A stretch of 64,000 nucleotides of DNA. It comes from Ehretia macrophylla (lineage: Eukaryota > Streptophyta > Magnoliopsida > Boraginales > Ehretiaceae). Where the stretch lies: the NCBI GenBank assembly GCA_037974665.1, contig CM075764.1, forward strand, positions 77,392,325 to 77,456,324. Direction: 5' to 3'. Position numbers and translations under genes: made by a program. Numbering within the stretch: position 1 is the first letter of the stretch; the number at the start of each line of letters is the position of its first letter. Positions 46,931 through 58,186 of the stretch are shown here, one piece after another. The notes beneath the pieces were generated by a model. The model searched no databases and had not been told where the DNA came from. It saw nothing but the letters and a program-made list of their open reading frames with translations.

Positions 46931-48435
46931 ACATCCTCAAACCTAATCCTTGCTTGTGCAAGACTACTTCAAAACACATTGACTTACAAAGTGAAACCTC
47001 AAAAAATTTGTAAGTTCAATTTGAAAACAGATGAATACTATCCATTTCAACCTTTTGTCAAAAATTTCAAAAATGAATCCTGAGAACTGTAATTCACCAT
47101 TCTTAACAAGTTCACCGATTAATGACAAGAATAATAAGAAAACCTTTACATAGTTTTCAAAAATAGTTACTCTTTTTTAGATGAAATATTGATTACTTCG
47201 GAGTATATATTTAGAAGAAAACTAAAAAATTTAAATTCAAACAAATTTCCAACTTTCAGGACCTGCAAACAGGTTAGACTTCGATCTTTTTACTTATTTT
47301 GTAATCAAACTCTTGATCATGCCTTAACCCTTCTTACATTTGCCATGAAATGAAAATACAACTCAAAACTATCTCTTTTTAGTGCTTAGTTTCTTTTTGG
47401 TTTTTGAACATCCCATGTAGCAAGCTTTAAGGCCAACAATCCCTTACACTATAGCACGTATCCTGAATGATGAAGAAGTGTTAGGACAGTGGTGCTTTAG
47501 AGATTTACAACATATTTTCAACATAACTCTTTCAAAAGTAAAGGTATGTACATCTTTTTTTTTAGCATAATAACATTACGATAGAGTAACATAACATAAT
47601 ATACAGACATAGCAATAGGGTTTAGGTTTCAATCACAAGAAGTTTTCATAACAAAGGATAATCATATCTCAATCTTTTCAAATACATATACCCATCAATT
47701 GTAGAAAAGAAGAACAACTAAGTTAACTTATGAATATAATAACCCAAAGTCTTTCTTTAGATATTCCTAAGAGTTAATTTTCACATTACTTAGCTAAAAA
47801 CACAGGTTCTCAAATTATCTGAATCATCTTCCAATAAACAAGTAAGGTAGCAAAATACTATGTCTCATGAACAATGATTAACAAAATGGTGTTTTCTTTA
47901 CATATTTTTGAAAAAATTTATCAATAAATTCAATATGCACCCCCACACCGAAAGTTTGCTTTTTCTCAAGCAAATGATAATGAAATACAAAGAAAAGTGC
48001 AAAATGTAAGAAAAATAAAAAGGAAATTGTTACATCCTCAAACCTATGGTTTGCTTATTCTACAGCATATGTCGATCAGGTTCAAAGGGAAATGTAGTAA
48101 GGAAAGAGATCACCTGATGTGTAAAAATTTAATGTTGATGCAAAAGAATGTGTCTATTATCTTTGCCTTATAATGTATCAATCTATAAAACTCATAAAAG
48201 AATAATAGACATAGCAGGTAAGAGTATCATCAATTTGAACAATTATGAACATGCTACTAAAAGCACACAGTTTGGACTTCAAAAATACACCTACAAATAC
48301 ATAAGCAAAATAAATACGGAGGACTAGGGAAATTACAAAAAACAAAAGAAAAAAACACACATAATAAAGAAACATTAAAAATCTAGACTGCCTCCTAGTA
48401 GCGCAGAGTTTTATGCACTCAGCTAGGCGCCAATA
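46931..48435 (-). other. 3' UTR of element C
   Basis: No coding frame is recognised. On the minus strand, three PPT-like boxes of the form AAGCAAA..TTTGGNTTGNGGATG lie at about 46931-46962 (next to the LTR), 47937-47975 and 48030-48060. GTAGCAAGCTTTAAGGCC-like sequence is at about 47413-47435. The CTCCTAGTAGCGC stretch at about 48390-48402 is also seen after integrase in B and B'. Confidence 0.6.
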
Positions 48436-48647
48436 TTAGAGCCAACAATGTTTAAAATTCTTCGGCACATATTGTTTGATAATCATTGCAACACAAATTT
48501 TGAATGGAAAAGGATCATGTAATAGATGATGGTTCATTTTTCCTATAGAACATGTATTTTCCAAGTCACCTTGAAAAGGTGAAAATTCCCATCCCAATGT
48601 GATATGTGTGGATATGTTCTCGACTATGTCATCAGGGGCCATAGTGT
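48436..48647 (-). pseudogene. Conserved tail frame of pol-less Athila C, function unknown
   Basis: Homologue of 819-1028: THITLGWEFSPFQGDL, CSIGKMNHHLLHDPFPFKI and IIKQYVPKNFKH, ending in a stop at 48436. The codons before the Copia solo LTR join in frame with 50785-51237 once the LTR and one copy of AGTGT are left out, so this was the C-terminus of a longer frame. No known domain is recognised. Confidence 0.65.
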
Positions 48648-49871
48648 TGTTAGTGATATACCCTAATGTTGTATGGTCAGATGACCCATATAGGGCATTT
48701 TGATGTAAATCTGTGTATTATAAAATGGCAATTTTAAGTTGACATTCATATTCTCCGTTTTATATTGTATGAATGTGTCCTTATGTTTTTCATAGGAGAA
48801 ATATATTCTAAAAGGTGTTTAGAATACCTTGGCATATTTCTTTAATATGATTAGCATTAAAAGTTATTAATAGTCCTTAGATTATTCAACCGGGACTAGA
48901 ATAATCAATTACGGGCTATCATATGTAGTTACCTTTGATTAATATCTGATATTAATAATAAAGGATGGCAAGCCGCGAGCCATAACAGCATGTGATGCAA
49001 CTAACTTACATATGAATGATTATTAGTAGAATAGATCATTGAATGTGGCATGAATAATAAACTACATGACTCAGGATTAAAAGTTTTATTATTCGTTGCG
49101 ATTGTGCAAGTAATCCTTTGACTTGAGAAATTACGACTGTCTGATATATCGGGGTTTAAATCCTAGCACTAGGACAATACTTGTCTTTATTGATAAAGAC
49201 GGGTTACGACCTTTTGCAGTTTACTCTTTCGATATAGAGATTGACAGGTAATTGTCAAGATAGAATCTGTTAACTTCCGATAGGAAGCGATGTCCTATGC
49301 GATCCATTTTGGTAGTTGAATGAAGAAGTCCTTGGCCAAGGCGTGATGATGGAAATGAGTATTTCCATGCATGTCATCTCTCGTTCCACCGTTTGGATCT
49401 AAGCATAGAATCAAACAAAATGACTTAATCGTTTCATGGTTTTTATTCGATCGGGACATATTAACGAAAGGATCGAACTATACGTTAATCCGCGACTGTA
49501 AATAGATTCACAAGAGTATGACTTCATTACCATATATATTATCTTGATATGTTAATAGACATCAATTTAGAACATAGGGGTATTCTAAGAATGCCAGAGA
49601 CATTCTCGGAATAGATTAAAAGGGTTTAATAGTCCCTCATAGCTATACGGTAGCAAATCTAGAAAGTCAAACACATTCGAGTATCATGAATAAAGTTTCT
49701 ATAATGAGCTTACGATTAGTTTAGAGACGTTAAAGAGTTAACGTGGTTGTGTTTGGTCATTAAACGTTAATGGGCCAAAAGTGTAATTATCGAAAGTATT
49801 GAGGCCAAAGTATAAATATGAAAAGTTAATTTTCAATAGATTAATCCAATATGATTAGGATTAATTCAATT

Positions 49872-49908
<37 letters not shown>

Positions 49909-50784
49909 TGTTAGTGGAAAGTGACATCATAATCCACTAAGTTGAGTTAGTGGAAGATGACATCACATTCCACTAAGTCTAAATCAATGGCTAATTTTCA
50001 CTAGATTCAAATCAAAGGCCAAGATTTGATCTTGTTTAGTTAGTAGAAAATGACATCATACTCCACTAAGTTGAGTTAGTGGAAAAATATGAGATTTTCC
50101 ACTAAGTCTTGTTAGTGGAAGATGACATCATGTTCCACTAAATTTGAATCAAAGGCTTGGATTTCATCTTGCATAAATCTAAGGCTAGAATTGTATGCAT
50201 GGGTATATAGTGGATTTGTGTCATATTCCACTAAGTTGGTTAGTGGAAGATGACATAAGATTCCACTAAAACCAAGCTATATGATATTACACTAATATAT
50301 GCAAGAGTGACATACATACAATAGATGAGAACACAAAAGAAAATTTTGATTTTGCTCTCTCTTCTCTCTCATATTTTCGGCCATAGCTAGAGAGCTTGGG
50401 CAGAATTTTTCTCTTGCTTTCAACACTTGTGTAAGCTCATCAATCTACCTAAATAGCTAGTACAAAGATTTGGTTTGTGGATAAGAAGCTCTTGGATGCT
50501 TGTGTGGACGAACTAGAACTTTTGCACGTGTGAAAGGCTTGGTCATCTTCTTGGTGGTGCTTCTTCATCCTCGTGGCTAGATCTTCAAGAGGTATACCTT
50601 GATAACTCTTGTTCATTCATATATATGCTTATATATGCCATAGATATGTTGAGTACATGGACTAGACAGAAGGTATTATGGTGAATACAAATGTTATAAT
50701 GCTGAAAATTTTTGAAATCATGGTTTTGCTTCCACCTGGCTCATTATATGTTGTGATTCACCTCTTCTAAGCACGATCCTTTCA
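48648..50784 (+). mobile_element. Copia solo LTR in element C
   Basis: Starts TGTTAGTGATATACCC and ends GATCCTTTCA. Target duplication AGTGT at 48643-48647 and 50785-50789. It is a relative of the LTR of element E (59537-61486), with the same start, the same CTTTCA end and a (TA)n tract in the same place (49870-49909 here). It contains seven 30-bp palindromic repeats (49911-50269), listed separately. No internal Copia sequence is present. Confidence 0.92.
49911..50269. repeat. Seven 30-bp palindromic repeats in Copia solo LTR
   Basis: Copies at 49911-49940, 49947-49976, 50040-50069, 50076-50105, 50112-50141, 50205-50234 and 50240-50269, each 30 bases. Consensus arms TTAGTGGAA and TTCCACTAA enclose 12 bases, usually with a TGACATCA core. 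Spacers are 6 bases in four of the six gaps or several copies apart. Could form hairpins in RNA or be a cluster of protein sites. Confidence 0.85.
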
Positions 50785-52215
50785 AGTGTGTTGTAAAACA
50801 GTGTATCCCAATAGTTTCACAACAAGAGAAGAATAATTGAGATGACTTTCAACATGAGAGATGATGGATGTCAAAAATTCCTTACCAGTTAAAAGGGACA
50901 TGGAAGTTTTGGACTCATTCTCATGATCAAATTGATACAAAAGTCGTTCAATCTCATTAACTTTTTCTTTACGTGTCAAGAAGGATGGAGAAATTAAAGT
51001 AGACTCAATAGACTCATCCTGACAGAGTGTGAATTCTATGGAAGAGTGTGCACCCATCTTCTTTAAAGATGAATCAGAGTCGGGTTGAGTCATGATATCA
51101 TTAAGGTCATCATGTTCTTCTAAGTGAGGCATTTGATTATCTTTTTCCTCAAATTCATTTTTCCTATCAGATTTCTCCCGATTAATCTTGCTCATTACAT
51201 TAGTCTGGTTACATATTATTTCATCAAAGGGGTTCATAACAGACTGAATGTGCTAATCTAAAGATTGAAGCATGTGAGCATTGGATTTGACAAGTTGAGA
51301 ATGTTGGTCAAACTTGTCATTTGACATGGATTCGGGAGGAACAGAATCAACCCAATCATCCTGGTGATCATTTTGTTTGAAAATATTAAATATGAGGTCA
51401 CCAGAAGATTCAGATTGAGAAGGTGTAGGGACTTGTATTTCAAAGTGATGGTTAGTTTTTCCATCTTGGAGTGTGTGCCTTAGACATTTTGTCTATCTCA
51501 ATCCTAGTGTTACATTCTCTACCCCTATTACCTCCACTAAATACTTCTATCTCATCAACCCAGTTTTGGGTAGTTTCGTGATGAACGAAACTATATTGGT
51601 CTTGCAAACTCATGAGAGGTTGAATAGGGTGCTCATCTTTCTCCCAACCATTTGTGCTTTCGGCTAGTTGACCGAATTGGTCTTGTAGCCTATCTATGGA
51701 TTGATGGTTGGATTCGACAAGTTAGACAAGTTGGCTGATCTTGTCGTCAAAGTTTGGTTTAGGAGAAGTAAGTTCAACCGAGCTAGGATAACAAAAGTTT
51801 TGATTGAAAGAATCACTTTCGAAACTTCTATAAAACTCGAAAGAATTAGGGTTTTAAGATGTAACATTTCCAAAATTTTGGGGCAGAAAAGATGAATTAC
51901 TTCGATCCCAAAGTGAATTTTGACGACTTTGCCACTCCAGGTTATATGCATTAGAGTACAAATCTTTGTTCGAAAAATAACCTTGAGTAGTAAAATCATG
52001 ACCATGAAAAACTTGGGATTTTGGGGACAATTTACAATGGAATGCCCAAATTGATAACAAACTTCACATGTATTTGGGATACTGAGTGGGTTTATGTCAT
52101 TAAAATTCCATTGATCGGATGACTCATTAGGTAATTCTAGAAAATTCATATTCCAATCATCTAAATTTTCCCAAATTTTTTTTAAAATAAAGAAAGCGGA
52201 TAAAACAAACACTTA
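50785..52215 (-). pseudogene. Gag-derived protein of element C (broken)
   Basis: From the right: the frame starting at about 52212 has an intact CX2CX4HX4C zinc knuckle (CEVCYQFGHSIVNC, about 52065-52025). It is then frameshifted into HDFTTQGYFSNKDLYSNAYNLEW (52060-51854), the Athila gag C-terminal signature. Decayed frames follow (51694-51258). The open part 51237-50785 (151 codons) has EIICNQTN..SKI, THEDLNDIMTQPDSDSS-like acidic sequence and SFLTRKE, matching 1299-1560 of G. Excluding the Copia LTR it runs on into the tail frame at 48647. Capsid N-domain and pol are absent. Confidence 0.65.
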
Positions 52216-52252
52216 AACAAGTTCAATACTTTTCCAAAAACTAAACTGTGCC

Positions 52253-52270
52253 TCCTTGACAACGGAGCCA
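52253..52270 (-). promoter_or_regulatory. Degenerate primer binding site of element C
   Basis: The minus strand reads TGGCTCCGTTGTCAAGGA, four mismatches to the tRNA-Asp complement, six bases from the LTR. Its position confirms orientation; the mismatches suggest decay. Confidence 0.75.
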
Positions 52271-53445
52271 AAAACTTGATCGCTACTCGGTCGGCATATA
52301 AAATGCGTGCAAAATTAACCAAGTTTTAACACTCGCAAGTGCGCGGATCAGTGTAGTGTAATGTGCTTTGAGTGCGGGGTCGAATCCACATGGAGGCTCA
52401 TAAGTTAGTTTCGTGAAAAAGTGTGTGTGAAAGTGATTAAGTATTGGAAAGTAAATGATAAATTGGGTGGTTTTGATAAAAGAAAAGAAAGAAAGGTAAC
52501 TAGTCTAGAGTTGAGATTACAAATACAGGACGGTAGTCTTAAAGCTCAAATTAGTACTAAAGCAAATGATCTAGGCTCGGAAATAGGATTCTCTAGTTCG
52601 ATGTTAGGATTAGGCTACAAGCTCTTAATCCTATTAATTACCTAAGTCTAGTTAATTACCGGCTTAACCTCGATTATATGTGCCGTTCTATCTTTAAGTC
52701 CGTTATATAGCCAAAGTATAGATTTGTCCACATAATCACAAGTGACTAGAATAACAACTAAAAATGACAATTAGTAAACTCGAAAGTAGAAATCATGGTA
52801 CAACCTATAATTTCACGGAAGGTACGATACAACCAATACTTTTACTATTAAAGCATGGATATATGACACGTAAACATACCTATCACTTCATTAACTACAA
52901 GTATAATGAAATGACAAGTAATCTGAAATAACATCAAGCCATATATAACATCGAATTAAATCAGTCCAGATGTAAAACCGGTAAATCAAAAGACCAATAA
53001 TGCATAATCATCAACACGAATTACACGAACATAATAACAGTAATTACGACGTTTAAATATAAAAGAGATTAAAGAGATGTTTCCCCATAAATGAATGTCG
53101 TATGTTGGAAATGACAAATCCGAGGTCGGATTCACGAGCACAGCTACGAGATTCCTTCATTTTATCCACTCGGTAATTCGGGCATTAGCTCCTCCATATT
53201 TTAGCCAACTACTAGACTATTTATAAAAACATAATTTAAATTGCCTAATTTAATAACCAGAAAACAATTAAAAACTAATTCAATTATAAAAATTATACAT
53301 TTTCCACCGTGGGTTCGGGGGTATTTATATGCAGAATTTCAGAGGCGCGCTCGAGCGCCCCACCCAGGGCGCTCAAGTGCGCTTTGGTGCTCCAATTGGA
53401 TTGCGCTATTTGGCAGTTTGACGGTCAATTTAGGTAGCTTAGGCG

Positions 53446-53527
53446 GTCTACGTGGACCAATCAAGTGGCTTTGGCAGTCCACGTGGACCAATCAAGTGGC
53501 TTTGGCAGTCCACGTGGACCAATCAGG
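53446..53527. repeat. 31-bp tandem repeat with G-box and CCAAT motifs
   Basis: Two full units (53446-53476, 53477-53507) and a partial third. Each carries a TCCACGTGGA palindrome (first copy TCTACGTGGA) followed by CCAATCAAGTGGCTTTGG. The matching site in the left LTR (about 46378-46425) has one unit fewer. A further single G-box copy (mutated to CACATG) is at about 53619-53634. Confidence 0.8.
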
Positions 53528-53698
53528 TAGTTTTTGGTAGTTTGTAAGGGCGCTCGAGCGCTAGAGAAACACACTAGAGCGCGCTTCTATTTGACCAATC
53601 AGATCGCGCCATTTATTGTCCACATGGTCCAATCAGAGGTTGTGGAAGGTTCTTGAGGGGCACTCAAGCGCCATTCTGCTGCCAATTTTGACTTTGAC

Positions 53699-56150
53699 TG
53701 TCACGCCCCAATCGACCCCTCCTATAATCAGTCAGGACGCAACGGAATTTCGGTAGTATAACGACAGTAAATAGGATACCGAGGCTCTAAACCAACCTCA
53801 TTGGAACATCATATATCAAACTCCGAAAACCATACAACAAACAACTACTCAATTACATAACAACATACAACATAACCATATTATACAATAATCATTCTTT
53901 GTTATACGCCTCCGTTCCAACATAATACATGAACTTTAATATACATTGCAAAATATGTTGAAACCAACCTACCAACCTAATCATAGACAAAAGAAAGACT
54001 ACTAAGTTAGCTTCATTTAGAACATCATCTTTTCAGCATCTTTTACATCATGAACTACAAAGCATATAAAAGTCTACTAAGTTAATATACAAGATAGTAA
54101 AATAGTACAACATCAAGGATAAGACTCCGGAACATAAAACTCATCCACGTAAGGCACATTTTTCACATTTTCCTCTTCAGGAGGCACGTACCCGTAGTCT
54201 TGCGAAAGAACACCTGTAAGCATGCAATAATAGAGAGTGAGCTTATATAAAATAAGCCCAGTGAGGATCCGATAGATCTCTAACAGTATTCACTATACTC
54301 CTTGGAAAATGATCCTTTGAGCAAGTAAACACACAATAACATCAATAATACTATCATCACACAAACTATAATGACCATTCAATAAAGGATACACTAGTTG
54401 GTGTAGCTCCAAACGCCATCACGATCATAACAGCCTTCTTGTGACTCCCATAAACTCACACACCCGAGTACCCCAATAACCTCTCCCTCTATGACACCTC
54501 CGTCATGCGAGCTGGAAGAAGTCTCTGGTAGTCATGCCGTTATAAACCCGACAGCCCGATGCTACCCGAGAGGTAGCACACACATACCAAAGACTCAGCA
54601 ATAATAATAAATATCAATCATTCACAGGAGGACAGTCTAGCAGAACTACCTATCTCCTGGTTCATCAATCATCAATCAATAATCATCAATAATCATATTA
54701 TCATCATAATAACATCAATAATCAATTTAACAACAAATAACTAAGTTAGATGACAAAGTAGGCCATCCAATCGAACATGCATTAAACACACAATCAAACC
54801 CTAGTTTACCCATCATCAACTCACAATTCAATCACTCAAACCACACCCAATCAACTAAAGCATAATTTAACATTTTAAAGAAAGACAACCTAAACTTCAA
54901 ATATTCATATCTTACATTCTACTAATCCAAACAACTCCAAACCAGTTTCTATCACTCACCCATTCAATCTACTATATTAGTCCCCTCGGAAACCAACCAA
55001 AACACAACCAAATCATGCCTAATAACCCTAAAACCCTAGTGTATCATGGCTGAAATTTCTGGACTTTAGCACCGACCTCGCAATCGAAAATTCGGCATTA
55101 CAACGGCGCTACCACGTAATTAACAAACTTTTAGAAATCGACGGCAATCGATTTCAACCAATACAACTCAAAATATTCAACATTTAGCAAATTAATCAAC
55201 TTTAAATACCCGAAAATAAATAATTATGCTACAACAGTTCAAATCTCACAAGAATACATATAAATGATCCCTAGCATGCATGGAGCAATAATCTAACATC
55301 AAATTAACATTTTAACGGTTCAATAATCAATTCTACGCAAAAACATAAAAGATGAGTTTTGAGATCTAGAATTTTTCTCTCACCTTAGATGCGATATAAG
55401 CCTAGATATGCGTGCAATGCATGCCCAACAAGCGGAATCCAACTCGGCACAAAGTTCTACGGACAAAAACTAGGTTTTTCTTTGAAAATTTACTTTGAAA
55501 ACCTTGAAAATTCTTTATCTTTTTCTCCCTTCTTCCTCTCGGCAATGTGTGTGAAATTGAGGGTGTTTTTGTGCTTTGTGAGTGTGTGTTGGTGATATAT
55601 GCAAATGGTCAACATTTTAAATAAAGTCAAAGTTGAGTAAACTTAGTATTTTTTTGTGTTTTCTTGTCTTTTAAATGCATTTTAGCTATCTCTTTGCTCA
55701 AAACAAATATGCAACTCCTAAGATAGCTCAAGTAGGTTATTTTTAGGTGACTAGAAGTTTTACAATCAAACAATTTCACTTGAGTCTGCTTAAAACTCGA
55801 TTTTTGCAAAAGTCGGTGTAAAAACCCTAATAAATTCCTAAGCCGATTTAAAAACCATTTTCATCAAACACAGGTCTATTAAAGTCCGAGGACTAGGTCT
55901 AGAAGGGTTAAAAAGACCAGTTTCAAAATTTTAGCGGACGTGTTTCGAAAATACTATTCACTAAAAGTCGACGATAAAATTTCTGACTCCGTTTTTTATG
56001 CAAATTTCATGAATGCACATTTAGCATGTTCTAGGAGTATTGATATCAAAATTACCACATTCGAAGTCATATAGCACATAGACAGGTCAATTCACGCAAA
56101 ACGAGAATAAACACGCAAAACGAGACAGGATAGAAAAGTGGGGTTTCACA
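53699..56150 (-). mobile_element. Tekay-type solo LTR inside LTR of element C
   Basis: On the minus strand it starts TGTGAAACCCC and ends GGGGCGTGACA, the same end as chromovirus I. Flanked by TTGAC at 53694-53698 and 56151-56155. Length 2452 bp, no coding domain. Its removal restores the C LTR to its partner's length. Confidence 0.92.
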
Positions 56151-56449
56151 TTGACTGACATATTGACCAAGGCTTTTTCAGGTTTTTCCATCATTTTGAG
56201 TTTGATTTCTTGCTTGGGTTGGCCAAATTCTTTCTCCACGGGTTCCTTTTAAACCACCGATTCTCGAGTCTTCACATTTGCACAACTCTTTGACTTGCAT
56301 TTTGATTCATTTTGAGTATGGTTTCTTCACTTTTCAAGAACATCGTACATTGCAACAAAAGTGCATTAAGTGTTGTATTTATTCCTCAAGTTAAGATGAA
56401 AATGTAATAAAAATACAATGGTTTGAGTACTGCATTTATAGCCATATCA

Positions 56450-56622
56450 GACCTTACAAGGTGCTTAAAGCCTACTCTTCTAGAGCTATCAAGATTAAGC
56501 ACCTTATAGATGGGCGTGTCTTTACAGTCAATGGTCAGCGATTGAAGCATGCATTTGATCCGAAAGCAGTCCCTCATGAAGTTGAATATGTGGAGCTTCG
56601 GGACCTTGATTACCTTCCATGA
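56450..56622 (+). pseudogene. Athila B integrase C-terminal end
   Basis: Begins with the duplicated GACCT and continues in frame from 45205: YKVLKAYSSRAIKIKHLI, VFTVNGQRLKHAFDP, VPHEVEYVELRDL. Ends at TGA 56620-56622. It corresponds to the end of the B' integrase (23155-23330). No frameshift in this part. Confidence 0.88.
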
Positions 56623-58186
56623 GAAAGAATTATGCCAAGCTGATGGCATTAAACTTAGCGCTCCTAGGAGGCAACCAAGATTTTCCATATTTGTTCTAGT
56701 ATGTTAGTTATTTTCCGTGACCGAATTTCTTTTTGGTTTCTCCCTTATATTTTTTTGTTTAGATTTACTCAGGATAACTAACCATTTTTGTTGTGTTGAT
56801 GATAATCTTAAACTGTTTTGTCTACTAATATTTTATGAGTTGCAGAATGATCCATCTTTTGACAAAGATAATAGACACATTATTTTGTATCAACATTGAA
56901 TGAAATTATTACACATCAGGTGATCTCTTTCCTTACTGCTACATTTCTTTTTGAACTTGATCAACATGTGTTGGAAAGTAAGCAAACCATAGGTTTGGGG
57001 ATGTAGCATTTGTCATTGTGTTGTTACTTGTATATTGCACTCTCATTGTTTTACATTGATATTTGCTTGAGGATAAGCAAACTTTTGGTGTGAAGGTACA
57101 TCTTGAATTTCATGATAAAAAAATTTCAAAATATGTAAGAAAAAACATCATTTTGTTAATCATTGTTCTTGAGACATAGTAATTTGCTACCTTGTTTATA
57201 AGAAGATGAGTTGGATGATTTGAGAACCTATGTTTTTAGCTATGTAATGTGAAAACAAACTCTTAGGAATGTCTAAAGAAAAACTTTGGGCTATTATATT
57301 CATAAGTGAATTTAGTTGTTCTTATTTTCTTCAATTGATGGGTATGTGAATTTGAAAAGATTGAGATAGGGTTACCCTTTGTTATGAAAAGCTTATTGTG
57401 ATTGAAACATGAACCCAACTGTCATGTCTGCATATAATGTTCTGTTACTCTGTCATGTCTGTATGTAATGGTATATTATTCTCTTAAAAAAATGTATGTA
57501 TCTTTACTTTTATGCATTTATGTTGTAAATCTCTAAAGGCCCACTATGTTAACGCTTCATCATCATTCGGGATATGTGCTATAGTGTGAGGTTTCGGGCC
57601 AGAATATCTTGGGTGATTAAGGCACGTTGGAGTCCCCTTAAAACCCGGTAACCTCGGCCATCTGGCTGGGGATTATTGGCCTTAAAGCCCGCTACATGGG
57701 ACATTCAGAAAGAAAAAAGAAACTAAGCACTAAAAAGAGATAGTTTGAGTTATACTTTCATTTTATAGCAAATGTAAAAAGGGTGAAGGCACGATCAAGG
57801 GTTTGATTTCAAATGGGTAAGAATATCAAAGTTTAGTCTGTTTGTAGGTCCTGAAAGTTGAGAATTTGTTTGAACTTAATTTGCTTAGTTTTTTTTTCTG
57901 AATACATACTCTGAAGCAATCGATAGATCATTTCCAAAAGAGTAGCTATTTTTAAAAACTATTTAATGGATCTCTTGTTGCTCTTGTCATTAACTAATGA
58001 ACTTGTTAAAGATGGTGGATTACATTTCTCAGAATTCATTTTTGAAAATTTTGACAAAAGGTTGGAATAGATAGCATTCATATGTTTTCGAATTTGACTT
58101 GCAAAATTTTTTTGAGGTTTAGCTTTTAAAGTCAATGTGTTTTGAAATAGTCTTGCTTGAGGACAAGCAATGTTTAGGTTTGGGGA
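56623..58186 (+). other. 3' UTR of element B
   Basis: No coding frame is recognised. CGCTCCTAGGAGGCAACC (56659-56676) is usual after Athila integrase. Three PPT-like boxes with AAGCAA followed by TTTGGT/GTTTGGGG-type sequence lie at 56976-57003, 57063-57095 and 58153-58188, the last directly before the LTR. CCTTAAAGCCCGCTACATGG is at about 57680-57700. Inverted relative to the 3' UTRs of C, G and B'. Confidence 0.65.

Larger units (their letters stand above)
45206..56449 (-). mobile_element. Element C: second pol-less Athila copy with two nested solo LTRs
   Basis: Minus-strand order: 5' LTR 52277-56449 (split by a solo LTR), PBS 52253-52270, gag-derived frames 52215-50785, tail frame 48647-48436 (split from gag by a Copia solo LTR), 3' UTR 48435-46931, 3' LTR 45206-46930. 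Target duplication GACCT at 45201-45205 and 56450-56454; the integrase codons of B resume in frame. Without the nested pieces the element is about 6.65 kb with no pol, like G. LTRs by eye about 90% alike, older than D. Confidence 0.88.
52277..56449 (-). repeat. 5' LTR of element C, interrupted by a solo LTR
   Basis: LTR parts 52277-53698 and 56151-56449 (with TTGAC duplicated) add to about 1.72 kb, equal to the left LTR. Starts TGATCGCTACTCGG, ends GCCATATCA. Minus-strand ATATAAATAC box at 53331-53340. Tandem 31-bp G-box/CCAAT repeats at 53446-53527, CTCGAG palindromes at about 53345-53358 and 53550-53561. The doubled TACAACC box is at 52791-52847. Confidence 0.88.

Noticed and set aside
49870-49909. 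(TA)n tract as a functional element
   Set aside because: Simple microsatellite. The same tract at 60783-60823 shows it is an old part of this LTR family prone to slippage.
49911-50269. CRISPR-like array
   Set aside because: Thirty-base repeats with short spacers, but the spacers vary from 6 to 63 bases, the host is a plant nucleus, and the repeats lie in an LTR with a target duplication.
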